DNA of 64,000 nt from Micrococcus sp. 2A (GCF_039519235.1 NZ_CP154351.1:1488001-1552000), one strand, 5' to 3'; counted from the first letter of the stretch, positions 9,392 through 19,885 are shown. The notes: a model not told the origin generated them from the letters alone. A program made the numbers and translations.

Positions 9392-10771
9392 GTGGCCGAT
9401 TCGGCAACCGCTCAGGAATTCGACGTCCTCGTCCTCGGCGGTGGCTCCGCCGGGTACGCGGCAGCCCTCCGGGCCGTCCAGTACGGCATGACCGTCGGCC
9501 TGGTCGAGAAGGCCAAGCTCGGCGGCACCTGCCTCCACTGGGGCTGCATCCCCACGAAGGCCTACCTCCACGCCGCCGAGGTGGCCGACGAGACCCGCCA
9601 CGCCGAGAAGTTCGGCGTCAACGCCACGCTCGAGTCCGTGGACATGGCGAAGGTGCGCGACTACAAGGACGGCATCGTCGCCGGCAAGCACAAGGGCCTC
9701 ACCGGCCTCATGAAGATGCGCAAGGTCCAGGTCATCGAGGGTGAGGGCAAGCTCGTCTCCCAGGACGAGATCGAGGTCGACGGCACCCGCTACAAGGCCA
9801 AGAACATCGTGCTGGCCTCCGGGTCCGTCTCGAAGACGATGGGCCTGCCGATCTCCAAGAAGATCATGACCTCCACCGAGGCCCTGGAGCTGGACTACAC
9901 CCCCAAGTCCGCCATCGTGCTCGGCGGCGGCGTCATCGGGTCCGAGTTCGCCTCCCTGTGGAACTCGTTCGGCGTGGAGGTCACCATCATCGAGGGCCTG
10001 AAGAACCTCGTGGCCAACGAGGACCCCGCGATCATCAAGATCGTGGAGCGCGAGTTCAAGAAGCGCGGCATCAAGAGCAGCCTCGGCACCTTCTTCGACA
10101 AGGTCGAGGAGACCGAGTCCGGCGTCAAGGTGACCCTGGCCGACGGCAAGGAGTTCGAGGCCGAGGTGTGCCTCGTCGCCGTGGGCCGCGGCCCGAACAC
10201 CGAAGGCCTCGGCTTCGAGGAGCAGGGCATCACCCTGGACCGCGGCTTCGTCATCACGAACGAGCGCCTCCACACCGGCGTGGGCAACATCTACGCCGTC
10301 GGCGACATCGTGCCCGGCCTGCAGCTCGCGCATCGCGGCTACCAGCAGGGCATCTTCGTCGCCGAGGAGATCGCGGGCAACACCCCGATGGTCGTCGAGG
10401 ACATCAACGTCCCGAAGGTCACCTTCACCGATCCCGAGATCATGTCCGTGGGCTACTCCCAGCCCAAGGCCGAGGAGAAGTTCGGCAAGGACAACGTCGA
10501 GGTCGCGGAGTACAACCTGGCCGGCAACGGCAAGTCCTCCATCCTCGGCACCGGCGGCATCATCAAGCTGGTGCGCCAGAAGAACGGCCCCATCGTCGGC
10601 GTCCACGGCGTGGGCAAGCGCATCAGCGAGCAGATCGGCGAGGCGCAGCTCATCGTGAACTGGGAGGCCTACCCGGAGGATGTCGCCCAGTTCGTGCACG
10701 CCCACCCGACGCAGAACGAGTCGCTCGGCGAGGCCGCGATGGCCCTGTTCGGCCACCCGCTGCACGGCTGA
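9392..10771 (+). CDS. lpdA: Dihydrolipoyl dehydrogenase (E3)
   Basis: A flavoprotein that reoxidises dihydrolipoyl groups of 2-oxo acid dehydrogenase complexes, passing electrons to NAD. The 459-residue chain shows the FAD-binding GGGSAGYAAAL motif near residue 15, the redox-active disulfide GGTCLHWGCIPTK near residue 45, the NAD-binding GGGVIGSEFASLW near 180, the second FAD motif YAVGDIVPG near 305, and the C-terminal HAHPTQNE with the catalytic His. GTG 9392 follows AAGGAG by eight bases. The E2 gene comes next, 108 bases downstream, and lipoate synthesis genes follow about 4 kb on, a coherent functional grouping. Confidence 0.96.
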   Translation: MADSATAQEFDVLVLGGGSAGYAAALRAVQYGMTVGLVEKAKLGGTCLHWGCIPTKAYLHAAEVADETRHAEKFGVNATLESVDMAKVRDYKDGIVAGKHKGLTGLMKMRKVQVIEGEGKLVSQDEIEVDGTRYKAKNIVLASGSVSKTMGLPISKKIMTSTEALELDYTPKSAIVLGGGVIGSEFASLWNSFGVEVTIIEGLKNLVANEDPAIIKIVEREFKKRGIKSSLGTFFDKVEETESGVKVTLADGKEFEAEVCLVAVGRGPNTEGLGFEEQGITLDRGFVITNERLHTGVGNIYAVGDIVPGLQLAHRGYQQGIFVAEEIAGNTPMVVEDINVPKVTFTDPEIMSVGYSQPKAEEKFGKDNVEVAEYNLAGNGKSSILGTGGIIKLVRQKNGPIVGVHGVGKRISEQIGEAQLIVNWEAYPEDVAQFVHAHPTQNESLGEAAMALFGHPLHG

Positions 10772-10879
10772 CCGACCGAGCCAGACCCTTGACGGGGCCG
10801 TCCGACGGTCCCACCCACCCACCCCGGCGCAGCGGCGATCCGCAGCCGCCGCGCCACCCCCGTGAGGAGAGACGGTCCC

Positions 10880-12736
10880 ATGTCCGAAACCGTGAAACTG
10901 CCCGCCCTCGGTGAGTCCGTCACCGAAGGAACCGTGACCCGCTGGCTGAAGGCCGTCGGCGACGAGGTCGCCGTCGACGAGCCCCTGGTGGAGATCTCCA
11001 CCGACAAGGTCGACACCGAGATCCCGTCCCCCGTGGCCGGCGTGCTCGAGGAGATCCTGGCCGACGAGGACGAGACCGTCGAGGTCGGCGCCCCGCTGGC
11101 GACCATCGGCGACGGCTCCGGCTCCACGCAGTCCGACGACGCCCCGTCCGAGGAGCACGCCGAGGCCGAGGAGCCGGCCGTCGAGGAGGCCCAGGAGGAC
11201 GAGCAGCAGCAGGAGCCCGCCGGTGAGCCCGCTCCCGAGGAGCGCGCCAGCACCGAGGCGGACCAGCAGTCCTCCGGCGACCAGGCCGGCGAGGCCACCG
11301 AGGTGACCCTCCCCGCCCTGGGCGAGTCCGTCACCGAGGGCACCGTCACCCGCTGGCTCAAGGAGGTCGGCGACGACGTGGAGGTCGACGAGCCGCTGCT
11401 CGAGGTCTCCACGGACAAGGTCGACACCGAGATCCCATCCCCCGTGGCCGGCACCCTGGTGGAGATCAAGGCCCAGGAGGACGAGACCGTCGAGGTCGGC
11501 GCCGTGCTGGCGCTCGTGGGCTCCGGCTCCGCCGGCGGCTCGCAGCCCTCGTCGGACGCCTCGTCGGACGCCTCCCCCGCCGGGGACGAGGCCACCCCGG
11601 AGGAGATCGAGGACGCCGCCACCGAGGCCGCGGTCCCGACCGAGACCGAGGAGGCCGCCGAGGACGCCGGCACCGAGCCCGCCGCCGAGGCCCCCGAGGA
11701 GTCCGCCTCCGAGAAGGCGATCGAGCAGGAGTCCTCGGCGAAGGAGTCCGGCGAGGCGAAGGCCGAGCCCTCCGCGACCGAGCCCGGCCAGGGCTACGTC
11801 ACCCCGCTGGTCCGCCGCCTGGCGCACCAGAACGACGTCGACCTCTCCACGGTGCGCGGCACCGGCGTGGGCGGCCGCATCCGCAAGCAGGACGTCCTGG
11901 CGGCCTCGCTCGCCAAGAAGTCCTCCGGTGACGAGGCCACTGCCCCCGCCGAGTCCGCCACCCCGGCCGCCTCTTCGGCCCCGCAGGCCGCCGCGTCCTC
12001 CGTGGACCCCTCGGTCCGCGGCGAGACCGAGAAGGCCCCGCGCATCCGCCAGGTCATCGCCCAGCGCATGCGCGAGTCCCTGGACCTCTCGACGCAGCTG
12101 ACCCAGGTGCACGAGGTGGACATGACCCGCATCGTGCAGCTGCGCGCCAAGGCGAAGTCCTCCTTCCAGCAGCAGTCGGGCGTCAAGCTCACCTACCTGC
12201 CGTTCATCACGAAGGCCGTGGCCGAGGCGCTCAAGCAGCACCCCAAGCTGAACGCGTCCTTCTCCGAGGACAACAAGGAGATCACCTACCACTCCTCGGA
12301 GGACATCGCGATCGCGGTGGACACCGAGAAGGGCCTCCTGGTGCCCGTCATCAAGGACACCGGCTCGCTGAACCTGACGGGCATCGCGCAGAAGATCGCG
12401 GACGTGGCCGAGCGCACCCGGACCAACAAGATCTCCGCGGACGAGCTCTCGGGCGGCACCTTCTCCATCACCAACATCGGCTCCGTGGGCGCCCTGTTCG
12501 ACACGCCGATCATCAACCAGCCGCAGGTGGGCATCCTGGGCACGGGTGCGATCGTGAAGCGCCCGATGGTGGTGGCCGACGCCGACGGCAACGACACCAT
12601 CGCCATCCGCCACATGATGTACCTGTCCCTGACCTACGATCACCGCCTCGTGGACGGCGCGGACGCCGGACGCTTCCTCCAGACGCTCAAGCAGCGCCTC
12701 GAGGCCGGCGAGTTCGCTCCCGAGCTCGGCCTCTGA
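10880..12736 (+). CDS. sucB: 2-oxo acid dehydrogenase E2, dihydrolipoamide acyltransferase (SucB-like)
   Basis: A 618-residue E2 core of a 2-oxo acid dehydrogenase complex. Two lipoyl domains (residues ~1-80 and ~140-220) each carry the lipoylation site STDKVDTE. They are separated by acidic Glu/Ala/Pro-rich linkers. An E3/E1-binding domain follows ([22 protein letters not shown], ~310), then the catalytic acyltransferase domain ending in the [16 protein letters not shown] motif with the active-site His. In related actinobacteria this gene is annotated as the 2-oxoglutarate/pyruvate dehydrogenase E2. Which substrate it serves is not certain here. The ATG at 10880 has GAGGAGAGA upstream. An in-frame GTG six codons earlier overlaps that site and is less likely. 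Confidence 0.92.
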   Translation: MSETVKLPALGESVTEGTVTRWLKAVGDEVAVDEPLVEISTDKVDTEIPSPVAGVLEEILADEDETVEVGAPLATIGDGSGSTQSDDAPSEEHAEAEEPAVEEAQEDEQQQEPAGEPAPEERASTEADQQSSGDQAGEATEVTLPALGESVTEGTVTRWLKEVGDDVEVDEPLLEVSTDKVDTEIPSPVAGTLVEIKAQEDETVEVGAVLALVGSGSAGGSQPSSDASSDASPAGDEATPEEIEDAATEAAVPTETEEAAEDAGTEPAAEAPEESASEKAIEQESSAKESGEAKAEPSATEPGQGYVTPLVRRLAHQNDVDLSTVRGTGVGGRIRKQDVLAASLAKKSSGDEATAPAESATPAASSAPQAAASSVDPSVRGETEKAPRIRQVIAQRMRESLDLSTQLTQVHEVDMTRIVQLRAKAKSSFQQQSGVKLTYLPFITKAVAEALKQHPKLNASFSEDNKEITYHSSEDIAIAVDTEKGLLVPVIKDTGSLNLTGIAQKIADVAERTRTNKISADELSGGTFSITNIGSVGALFDTPIINQPQVGILGTGAIVKRPMVVADADGNDTIAIRHMMYLSLTYDHRLVDGADAGRFLQTLKQRLEAGEFAPELGL

Positions 12737-12746
12737 GGGGACCGTC

Positions 12747-13097
12747 ATGGACGTCCTGACCACCATCCTGGTGACGATCCACGTCGTCTCGGCCGCGGCG
12801 ATCGTGGGCGGCTGGTTCGCCCACTTCCGCAACCCCACCGTGACCGCCTCGCAGTGGATCGGCTCGATCGGCATGATCCTCACGGGCATCGCGCTCTTCG
12901 GCGTGGCCATGGCCACGTGGGAGGACCCGAACCACATGAAGCTGGGGATCAAGTTCCTGATCGGCGTCATCGTGTTCGTGGCCGCCCTGCTGGGTCGGCG
13001 CCGCCTCAACCGCGGCGAGGCCGTGCCCACCGGCCTGGCCCACGCCGTGGGCGGCCTGGGCCTGGTCAACATGCTGATCGCGCTGCTCTGGCACTGA
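12747..13097 (+). CDS. Small four-helix membrane protein of unknown function
   Basis: A 116-residue hydrophobic protein with four predicted membrane segments at roughly residues 5-25, 37-57, 65-84 and 97-115, and a basic loop (GRRRLNRGE) between the last two. It starts ten bases after the sucB stop with GAGGGG as a ribosome binding site, so it is almost certainly in the lpdA-sucB transcript. I do not recognise a named family and see no catalytic motif. A perfect 17-bp hairpin follows and probably ends the operon. Confidence 0.7.
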   Translation: MDVLTTILVTIHVVSAAAIVGGWFAHFRNPTVTASQWIGSIGMILTGIALFGVAMATWEDPNHMKLGIKFLIGVIVFVAALLGRRRLNRGEAVPTGLAHAVGGLGLVNMLIALLWH

Positions 13098-13125
13098 TCC
13101 GCCTCTGCGGCTGAGCCGCGTTCAC

Positions 13126-13163
13126 GCCGTGTGCCCCGAGGAGAGATCCTCGGGGCACACGGC
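13126..13163. terminator. Perfect 17-bp hairpin terminator
   Basis: Arms 13126-13142 and 13147-13163 are exact inverted repeats around a GAGA loop. It sits 29 bases after the membrane-protein gene and 20 bases beyond the end of the opposing kinase gene, so it can serve both convergent transcripts. Confidence 0.85.
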
Positions 13164-13183
13164 GTTCCCCGTCCCCGGACGGC

Positions 13184-14917
13184 TCAGCGAGGGTCCACCC
13201 GTTCCACGCGCCACCGCGTCCCGTCCGCGCGCAGGGTCAGCTCCACGGCCTCGTCTCGCTCCTCCACGTCCCCGACGACGGCGCCGGCGCCGTCCTGCAC
13301 CGCGTGCGCACTCGTGACGATCCGGGCCGGCACCCGCAGCGCATCCCCCTCGACCTCGGCGGCCCCGTCCGGCTCCACGGACACCGTGAGCCCGGCGAAC
13401 GCGTAGCCGCCGCCGGCCAGGTCCCGCTGCACTGCGGCGTCCCTGCGCCACGCGGGACTGCCCGGCACGGCGTAGGCCTCCAGCCGCTCCGCCCGCGGGT
13501 CCTCGAGCGCGGCCGTCCGCGCGCGGCCCACCCCCGCCAGGACCTCCTCGAGCGCGACGGCGTCCTCCGACAGCTCCTCCGGGCGGGCCGAGGCCTCGGT
13601 GCCGGTGGACGGGTCCCCGGGCGCCTCCCCGGAGGCCTCCCCCGACACCCCGTGCCGGGTGGACGACGCCGCAGCGTCCGGCGGCCGGCCGGGCGCACTC
13701 GACGAGGGCGGGGTGCCCGACGCGGGGGCGGCACCCGACGGCGCCGTCGGCGCCGCCGGTCCCTGTCCCTCCCCGGCTGCGGGGCCGTCCGCGGTCCGGT
13801 GCAGCACGGCGCCCGCCACGGCCAGCCCCGCCAGGAGCGCGACGGCCCCCGCCGCGAGTCCCACGGCCGGTCCAGGCGCCCGTCGGCCTCGCCGGCCCAC
13901 CGCACCTCGGCCCCCGGTCCGCCTCCGCCGTCCGTGCCTCGTGCCCGGCCCTCCGCCGCCGCCGGGCAAGAGCGTGGGCAGCAGGTGGGCCACCTCGATC
14001 GGAGCCGCCTCGTGGAGGGGAACGGCCTCCGGAGCGGCGGCCGCGTAGGCGGCGGAGGCGCCCTCCAGGGCGCTCGGCCTGCCCGCGGGGTCGGGGTCGA
14101 GCGCCGCGTCCAGCAGGATCGCGAGCTCCGGGGGGACCTCCGGCACGAGCACGGGCAGCGGCGCCCGGCTGCCGTGGGGCCCGGGCGCCCGGCCGGTCAG
14201 CGCGAACCACCCGAGGGCCGCCCACGAGAACACGTCCGACGCGGCGGTGAGCGGGTCCGGCGCAGCGGCCCGCTCCCCGTCCGCCGGCGCCTCCGCCTCC
14301 TGCAGCGCTCGCAGCACCTCGGGCGCCGCGAACCCGGGCGTGCCGCCGACACCCTGGGCTCCCCCGACGACGCGCGCCACCCCGAGGTCCGCGAGGGCCG
14401 GGCTGCCGTCCACGCCGAAGAGCACGTTGCCCGGGGAGACGTCCCCGTGGACGATCCCGTGCTCGTGCAGCCGGGCCAGGGCCTGGGCCATGGGCACGAG
14501 GACGGTCACCGCCTGGCCCGGGGTGAGCGGCCCGGCCTCGCGCACGAGGTCCGCGAGCGAGCCCGCAGGCCGATGCTCGCTCAGCATGCCCGTGCCCTGG
14601 TCCGTCGGCACGGTTCCCAGCACGGCGACGAGGTGCGGATGCCGCACGTGCGCGAGGGCAGCCGCCTCCGCCGAGAGCGAATCCCCCGCGGCCGGGGAGC
14701 GGGGCACCTTGAGGGCGGCCTCGCCCCCGGCGGCGTCCCGGACCAGCCACACGCGAGCCTGGGACCCCTCGCCCAGCAGCCGCACAGCCTCCCAGCCGGG
14801 GACCCGGGGAGCGCCGCCCTCGGCCGCGTCCTCCGGCGCCGTCCCCGGCTCCGCTCCCGCGGGATCCAGGCGCCCGTGCCGAGCCTCGGGCCCCTCGCCC
14901 CCTCCGTGCGCCCCCAT
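13184..14917 (-). CDS. Receptor-like Ser/Thr protein kinase with atypical motifs
   Basis: A 577-residue membrane kinase. The ATG at 14917 is chosen because GGGAGGGG lies ~8 bases upstream and the kinase fold begins soon after. The glycine-rich loop is [13 protein letters not shown] (~48-59), the VAIK lysine is K70, the helix C glutamate is probably E84, the catalytic loop is HGDVSPGN (157-164), the metal loop reads DLG (177-179), and APE is at 198-200. HRD has become HGD and the usual lysine two residues after the catalytic Asp (as in HRDVKPEN) is a serine. A Gly/Arg-rich linker leads to a membrane helix (~351-372), then a Pro/Ser/Ala linker and an extracellular domain (~460-577) of unknown kind. 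Weak or modified catalysis is possible. It is divergent from lipB. Confidence 0.8.
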   Translation of the reverse strand: MGAHGGGEGPEARHGRLDPAGAEPGTAPEDAAEGGAPRVPGWEAVRLLGEGSQARVWLVRDAAGGEAALKVPRSPAAGDSLSAEAAALAHVRHPHLVAVLGTVPTDQGTGMLSEHRPAGSLADLVREAGPLTPGQAVTVLVPMAQALARLHEHGIVHGDVSPGNVLFGVDGSPALADLGVARVVGGAQGVGGTPGFAAPEVLRALQEAEAPADGERAAAPDPLTAASDVFSWAALGWFALTGRAPGPHGSRAPLPVLVPEVPPELAILLDAALDPDPAGRPSALEGASAAYAAAAPEAVPLHEAAPIEVAHLLPTLLPGGGGGPGTRHGRRRRTGGRGAVGRRGRRAPGPAVGLAAGAVALLAGLAVAGAVLHRTADGPAAGEGQGPAAPTAPSGAAPASGTPPSSSAPGRPPDAAASSTRHGVSGEASGEAPGDPSTGTEASARPEELSEDAVALEEVLAGVGRARTAALEDPRAERLEAYAVPGSPAWRRDAAVQRDLAGGGYAFAGLTVSVEPDGAAEVEGDALRVPARIVTSAHAVQDGAGAVVGDVEERDEAVELTLRADGTRWRVERVDPR

Positions 14918-15093
14918 CGCGCGCTCCCCTCCCGATCCCTCCGACCGCCTCCGACAGGCGCCCGGGAGGGCCTCCTCCGGCCCCCGCCACCATCGTGCCT
15001 CCTCCAGGACCCGCGATCCGGGTTGTCCACAGGCCGAGGCGGACCCGTTCCTCCGCGTCCGGCTCCCGGGGCCCGAGGGATACAGTGGACGGC

Positions 15094-15795
15094 ATGTCCG
15101 ACCCCCTCCTCCCTCCCCTGCGCGTGCTCGGCCTGGCCCCTGGCCTCGTCGACTACCACGCGGCATGGGACCGCCAGAAGTCGCTCCACGACGACGTCGT
15201 CGCCGGCCGCTCGGAGGGCGAGTTCCTGCTCCTCGAGCACGCCCCGGTGTACACCGCGGGCCGCCGCACCGAGGACCACGAGCGTCCCGCCGACGGCGCC
15301 CCCGTGGTGGACGTGGACCGCGGCGGGAAGATCACGTGGCACGGCCCCGGCCAGCTGGTCGGCTACCCCGTGGTGCGCCTGAAGGACAGCGCGCACGTGA
15401 AGGACTACGTGTGGTTCCTGGAGGAGCTGCTGATCCGCACGGCCGCCGAGTACGGCGTCACCGCCGTCCGCGTGGACGGCCGGGCCGGCATCTGGGTCCT
15501 CAGCGACACGGACGCCGACGGCGCGGCGCGCCCGGACCGCAAGCTCGGCGCCATCGGCCTGGCCATCCACGACGGCGTGTCCACCCACGGCTTCGCCCTG
15601 AACTGCTCCAACTCCCTCGCCCCCTACGCGGGCATCATCGCGTGCGGCATCGCCGACGCCGCCACCACCACGCTCACCGAGGAGACGGGCCGGACCATCA
15701 CGCCGGCCGACGTCGTCCCCGTGCTCACCCGCCACCTGGAGGAGCTCGGTCCCCGGTACATCGCCGTCACCCCCACGGAAGGACCCACCGCATGA
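15094..15795 (+). CDS. lipB: Lipoyl(octanoyl) transferase
   Basis: Transfers octanoyl groups from acyl carrier protein to the lipoyl-domain lysine, the first step of lipoate assembly. The 233-residue protein shows [15 protein letters not shown] near residue 80, [21 protein letters not shown] near 150, and the catalytic Cys in IIACGI near 185, matching the LipB family. Start ATG 15094 fits the family length. TACAGT lies at 15081-15086, seven bases before ATG, and no Shine-Dalgarno is seen, so the transcript is probably leaderless. Its stop overlaps the lipA start by four bases (ATGA), so the two are coupled. Confidence 0.95.
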   Translation: MSDPLLPPLRVLGLAPGLVDYHAAWDRQKSLHDDVVAGRSEGEFLLLEHAPVYTAGRRTEDHERPADGAPVVDVDRGGKITWHGPGQLVGYPVVRLKDSAHVKDYVWFLEELLIRTAAEYGVTAVRVDGRAGIWVLSDTDADGAARPDRKLGAIGLAIHDGVSTHGFALNCSNSLAPYAGIIACGIADAATTTLTEETGRTITPADVVPVLTRHLEELGPRYIAVTPTEGPTA

Positions 15796-16799
15796 GCACC
15801 GCACCCGAAGGACGCCGCCTGCTGCGCGTCGAGGCCCGCAACGCCGAGGTCCCCGTGGAGCGCAAGCCCGAGTGGACCAAGGCCAAGGTGCACATGGGCC
15901 CGGAGTACATCTCCCTGAAGAACAAGGTGAAGGGCTCCGGCCTGCACACCGTGTGCGAGGAGGCCGGCTGCCCCAACATCTTCGAGTGCTGGGAGGACCG
16001 CGAGGCCACGTTCCTCATCGGCGGCGACATCTGCACCCGGCGCTGCGACTTCTGCGACATCGCCTCGGGCCGTCCTCTCCCCCTGGACATGGACGAGCCG
16101 CTCAAGGTCGCCGAGAACATCCGGGAGATGGACCTGCGCTATGCCACCGTCACGGGCGTGGCCCGCGACGACCAGAAGGACGGCGCCGCGTGGCTCTACG
16201 CGGACACCATCCGGCGCATCCACGAGCTGAACCCCGGGACCGGCGTCGAGATCCTGCCCCCGGACTTCGGGGCGGTCCCCGAGCTCGTGCAGCAGGTCTT
16301 CGACGCCCGCCCGGAGGTCTTCGCCCACAACCTGGAGACCGTGCCGCGCATCTTCAAGCGCATCCGTCCCGCCTTCACGTACGAGAAGTCCCTCCGCGTC
16401 CTGACGATGGCCAAGGCGGACGAGCTGGTGACCAAGTCCAACCTCATCCTGGGCATGGGCGAGACGGACGAGGAGATCGACCAGGCGCTCGTGGACCTCC
16501 ACGAGGCCGGCTGCGACATCATCACGATCACGCAGTACGTGCGCCCGTCCAAGCTCCACCACCCGATCGACCGCTGGGTGAAGCCCACCGAGTTCGTGCA
16601 GTGGTCGGAGCGCGCCGAGCAGATCGGCTTCACGGGCGTCATGGCCGGCCCCCTCGTGCGCTCCTCCTACCGCGCCGGGAAGCTCTACGCGCAGGCCATG
16701 GAGCGCCTCGGCCGCACGCTGCCCGCGAACCTCACCCACCTCGCCGGCGAGCGGACCGCGCGCCAGGAGGCCTCGGCCGTCGTCGCGCGGATGTCCTGA
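15792..16799 (+). CDS. lipA: Lipoyl synthase (radical SAM)
   Basis: Inserts two sulfur atoms into octanoyl-lysine on lipoyl domains. The 335-residue protein has both iron-sulfur motifs: the auxiliary cluster [12 protein letters not shown] near residue 55 and the radical SAM motif CTRRCDFC near residue 80. The C-terminal RSSYRAGKL segment carries the conserved serine ligand. It starts inside the lipB stop codon. Likely substrates are the two lipoyl domains of the E2 encoded ~3 kb upstream. The DUF4191 gene follows after 27 bases with its own candidate promoter. Confidence 0.97.
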   Translation: MSTAPEGRRLLRVEARNAEVPVERKPEWTKAKVHMGPEYISLKNKVKGSGLHTVCEEAGCPNIFECWEDREATFLIGGDICTRRCDFCDIASGRPLPLDMDEPLKVAENIREMDLRYATVTGVARDDQKDGAAWLYADTIRRIHELNPGTGVEILPPDFGAVPELVQQVFDARPEVFAHNLETVPRIFKRIRPAFTYEKSLRVLTMAKADELVTKSNLILGMGETDEEIDQALVDLHEAGCDIITITQYVRPSKLHHPIDRWVKPTEFVQWSERAEQIGFTGVMAGPLVRSSYRAGKLYAQAMERLGRTLPANLTHLAGERTARQEASAVVARMS

Positions 16800-16826
16800 T
16801 CCGGCCCCGGTAGACTGGACCCCGCT

Positions 16827-17633
16827 ATGGCCAAGAACACGCAGACCCCCTCGCCCTCCGCCGGATCCACCTCCCTCAAGGAGGTCAAGGCCATGCAGCG
16901 CGAGCGGCGCCGCCAGATGAAGGTGGACGCGAAGGCGGACCGCCGGCGCAAGCGCTCCTCCGGCGGCCCCGGCATCCTCACGCAGCTCAAGCAGGTCTTC
17001 GCCATGACCCGCCAGCACAACCCGAAGGTCGTGCTGTGGATGGCGCTGGCCTTCTCGGCTGCGCTGGTGGTGGGCCTAGTCATCGGCCTGCTGCTGCACA
17101 ACTGGATCACGTGGCTGCTGATCGCCATCCCCTTCGGCGTGCTCGCCGCGGTGATCGTGATGAACCGCCTCGCGGAGCGGGCCATGTTCGCCCAGCTCGA
17201 GGGGCGTCCCGGATCCGTCGGCGCCGCCCTGTCCACGCTGCGCCGCGGCTGGATCGTGCCCGAGCAGCCCGTGGCCGTGAACCCGAAGACCCAGGACGTC
17301 GTGTACCGCGCGATCGGCCGCCCCGGCGTCGTGCTCGTCACCGAGGGCCCCGCCCCGCGCCTGGCGAAGCTGCTGTCCAAGGAGGAGCGCAGCCTCGAGC
17401 GCTTCCTGCCCAACGTGCCCGTGCACGTGGTGCAGGCCGGCAACGGGGAGGGCCAGACGCCCCTGCACCTCGTGCCCAAGACGCTGAAGTCCATGAAGAA
17501 GACGCTCACCGACCAGGAGGTCAGCGCGATCGACAAGCGCCTGTCCGCCCTGAACACCTCCCGCCCTCCGATCCCCAAGGGGATCGACCCGATGCGCGCC
17601 CGCGCCGACCGCCGAGGCATGCGCGGCCGCTGA
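16827..17633 (+). CDS. DUF4191 membrane protein
   Basis: A 268-residue actinobacterial DUF4191 protein. The N-terminus is a highly basic cytoplasmic segment (about residues 20-50, many Lys/Arg). Two membrane helices follow at about 70-90 and 92-112, then a soluble domain with conserved LRRGWIVPEQPVAVNPK and RPGVVLVTEGP stretches. The function is unknown. Its position directly after lipA is conserved in actinobacteria, including M. tuberculosis Rv2219, which I recall as the equivalent. TAGACT at 16811-16816 ends ten bases before the ATG, giving a near-leaderless transcript. A 22-bp terminator hairpin follows. Confidence 0.85.
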   Translation: MAKNTQTPSPSAGSTSLKEVKAMQRERRRQMKVDAKADRRRKRSSGGPGILTQLKQVFAMTRQHNPKVVLWMALAFSAALVVGLVIGLLLHNWITWLLIAIPFGVLAAVIVMNRLAERAMFAQLEGRPGSVGAALSTLRRGWIVPEQPVAVNPKTQDVVYRAIGRPGVVLVTEGPAPRLAKLLSKEERSLERFLPNVPVHVVQAGNGEGQTPLHLVPKTLKSMKKTLTDQEVSAIDKRLSALNTSRPPIPKGIDPMRARADRRGMRGR

Positions 17634-17660
17634 GGCCCGCTCGGTGCCACGTCCGGACCG

Positions 17661-17709
17661 GACGCGACAGGGGCGGCCCACCAGCACGGTGGGCCGCCCC
17701 TGTCGCGTC
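17661..17709. terminator. Perfect 22-bp hairpin terminator
   Basis: Arms 17661-17682 and 17688-17709 are exact inverted repeats with loop AGCAC. It lies between the convergent DUF4191 and RDD genes, nine bases short of the RDD stop, and likely terminates both. Confidence 0.9.
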
Positions 17710-17718
17710 TCGGCGCGC

Positions 17719-18234
17719 TCACATGCGGATCTCGACGGTGCCCGCCACGCGGTCATGCATGCCGCGCCCATCGGGGTCCACCACGACGGCGGGCAGCACG
17801 AGGCACAGCAGGACCGTCCGGACGAGGACGCGGTGGACGGGCGCGGTGCGGCCGCCCACGCGCACCACCTGGGTGCGCAGCAGGGCCTTGCCCACGGTGG
17901 TGGCCAGCAGGGAGATCCCGACGACGTGCACCACCGCGAAGACGAGCAGCGTGGCGATCGCCTCACCGCCGAACACGAGGTTCGAGACGACGAGGGCGAG
18001 CGCCCAGTCGATGCACAGCGCCCCGAATCGGCGGGCGGCCGTCGCCATGGAGGCCGGGCCGCGCTGGGGGAGGCCGAGGAGGTCGCCGGGCCACCGCCCC
18101 GCCGCGCGGCCGCCGCCCGGACCGTCCACCCACCCCGCGAGGTCCGCGCGCGTGATGAGCGGCTCGGCGCGGTCTCCGGCGCCGCGCCGGGACTCGTCGG
18201 GCCGGTCAGGGGGGTCGGTCGCTCGGTGTGCCAC
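17719..18234 (-). CDS. RDD family membrane protein
   Basis: A 171-residue protein with an N-terminal cytoplasmic segment and an RDD domain of about three membrane helices (~75-95, ~100-125, ~150-165). The family-type Arg/Asp residues are near [13 protein letters not shown] and [15 protein letters not shown]. The function is unknown. RDD proteins are thought to be membrane transport or scaffold components. An RDD gene at this place next to glnA is conserved in actinobacteria. The GTG start is preceded exactly six bases upstream by TACGCT (18241-18246), which suggests a leaderless mRNA. GGAGGG abuts the GTG with no spacer, so it is unlikely to act as a ribosome binding site. Confidence 0.82.
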   Translation of the reverse strand: MAHRATDPPDRPDESRRGAGDRAEPLITRADLAGWVDGPGGGRAAGRWPGDLLGLPQRGPASMATAARRFGALCIDWALALVVSNLVFGGEAIATLLVFAVVHVVGISLLATTVGKALLRTQVVRVGGRTAPVHRVLVRTVLLCLVLPAVVVDPDGRGMHDRVAGTVEIRM

Positions 18235-18392
18235 CCCTCCAGCGTAGTCGTCGCCCGGCGCGCCACAGCAGTCACGAAGAGTCTCTGGCTACGCTGGAAC
18301 GTCGCCCCCTGAGTAGTATGGAGGGCGTCGGCCGGCGGGCCCGGGTGTCTGCCGGCGCCCCCGTTCCGTCCCAGGAAGGCCAGGAGAGAACC

Positions 18393-19817
18393 GTGTTCAC
18401 CTCCCCCGCAGAAGTCCTCGCGTACATCGAGCAGGAGGGTGTCGAGTTCGTCGACATCCGCTTCACCGATCTGCCGGGCATGCAGCACCACTTCAACGTC
18501 CCCGCCTCCTCCGTGGACGAGGACTTCTTCGTCACGGGCCAGCTGTTCGACGGCTCCTCCATCCGCGGCTTCGCCGGCCTGGCCGAGTCCGACATGCAGC
18601 TCATCCCGGATGTGGAGACCGCCTACCTGGACCCGTTCCGCGTGCGCAAGACGCTCGCCATGAACTTCTCCATCGTGAACCCCCGCACCGGCGAGCCCTA
18701 CCGCCGCGACCCCCGCGGCGTGGCCCAGCGCGCCGAGGCCTACCTCACCTCCACGGGCATCGCGGACACCGCGTTCTTCGCCCCCGAGGCCGAGTTCCAC
18801 GTGTTCGACGACGTGCGCTGGGAGTCCTCCGCGCGCGGCGCCTCCTACGCCGTGGACTCCGAGGAGGCCTACTGGAACACCAACCGCGTGGAGGAGGGCG
18901 GCAACCTCGGCTACAAGACGCCCAAGCAGGGCGGCTACTTCCCCGTCTCCCCCACGGACAAGCAGGCCGACCTGCGGGACGAGATCTGCACGATGCTCGC
19001 CGAGGTGGGCCTGACGGTGGAGCGCTCCCACCACGAGGTGGGCTCGGCCGGCCAGGCGGAGATCAACTACCGGTTCAACACCCTCACCCACTCCGCGGAC
19101 GACCTGCTGAAGTTCAAGTACGTCGTGAAGAACGTCGCCGACATGTTCGGCAAGTCCGCCACCTTCATGCCGAAGCCGGTCTTCGGCGAGGCCGGCTCGG
19201 GCATGCACTGCCACCAGTCGCTGTGGATGGGCGGCGAGCCGCTGTTCTACGACGAGAAGGGCTACGCCAACCTCTCGGACACCGCGCGCTGGTACATCGG
19301 CGGCCTGCTGCACCACGCCTCCGCCGTGCTGGCGTTCACCAACCCGACGGTGAACTCCTACCGCCGCCTCGTGCCCGGCTACGAGGCCCCGGTCTCGATG
19401 GTCTACTCGCAGGGCAACCGCTCCGCGGGCATCCGCATCCCGATCACCGGCTCCAACCCGAAGGCCAAGCGCCTCGAGTTCCGCGCCCCGGACTCCTCGG
19501 GCAACCCCTACCTCGCGTTCGCCGCGCAGCTGATGGCCGGCCTGGACGGCATCCGCAACCGCATCGAGCCGGCCGAGCCGATCGACAAGGACCTCTACGA
19601 GCTGCCCCCGGAGGAGGCCGCGGACATCCAGAAGGCGCCCACGAGCCTCGAGGAGGCGCTCGGCGCGCTCGAGGAGGACCACGAGTTCCTCCTCGCCGGT
19701 GACGTGTTCACCGAGGAGATCATCCGCACCTGGATCGACTACAAGCGGGAGAAGGAGCTCACCCCGCTCTCGCTGCGGCCGAACCCCTACGAGTTCGAGC
19801 TGTACTACTCCTGCTGA
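18393..19817 (+). CDS. glnA: Glutamine synthetase type I (GSI-beta)
   Basis: The main ammonium-assimilating enzyme, forming glutamine from glutamate, ammonium and ATP in a cytosolic dodecamer. At 474 residues it has the standard GSI length. Motifs include FDGSSIRGF near residue 52, EAEFHVFD near 131, the ATP-binding [16 protein letters not shown] near 262, and the adenylylation loop [10 protein letters not shown], with the modified Tyr at about residue 402. The adenylyltransferase gene glnE lies 1.2 kb downstream on the other strand, which fits regulation by adenylylation. GTG 18393 follows AGGAGAGA. TAGTAT at 18314-18319 is a possible -10. I saw no clear GlnR-type operator. Confidence 0.97.
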   Translation: MFTSPAEVLAYIEQEGVEFVDIRFTDLPGMQHHFNVPASSVDEDFFVTGQLFDGSSIRGFAGLAESDMQLIPDVETAYLDPFRVRKTLAMNFSIVNPRTGEPYRRDPRGVAQRAEAYLTSTGIADTAFFAPEAEFHVFDDVRWESSARGASYAVDSEEAYWNTNRVEEGGNLGYKTPKQGGYFPVSPTDKQADLRDEICTMLAEVGLTVERSHHEVGSAGQAEINYRFNTLTHSADDLLKFKYVVKNVADMFGKSATFMPKPVFGEAGSGMHCHQSLWMGGEPLFYDEKGYANLSDTARWYIGGLLHHASAVLAFTNPTVNSYRRLVPGYEAPVSMVYSQGNRSAGIRIPITGSNPKAKRLEFRAPDSSGNPYLAFAAQLMAGLDGIRNRIEPAEPIDKDLYELPPEEAADIQKAPTSLEEALGALEEDHEFLLAGDVFTEEIIRTWIDYKREKELTPLSLRPNPYEFELYYSC

Positions 19818-19838
19818 CCCGCGCCTCCGCGCGGTCCA

Positions 19839-19885
19839 CGACGCCGGCCGGTCGTCTCCCCCGGGGAGGCGGCCGGCCGGCGTCG
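19839..19885 (+). terminator. Terminator after glnA
   Basis: Outer 13-bp perfect arms (19839-19851 and 19873-19885) with a nested CTCCCC/GGGGAG stem inside. It begins 22 bases after the glnA stop. Confidence 0.8.

Noticed and set aside
8330..13072. A very long open frame antisense to pepA, lpdA and sucB (about 1580 codons).
   Set aside because: Composition is an artefact of extreme G+C codon bias: the frame mirrors three well-recognised genes, has low-complexity Gly/Leu/Val/Asp/His content, and no domain. Similar antisense frames over dnaE and the mur genes were rejected for the same reason.
18241..18392. A GlnR-type operator upstream of glnA.
   Set aside because: I looked for GTnAC-n6-GnAAC-like pairs and found only a weak half-site (GTCAC) without a properly spaced partner.
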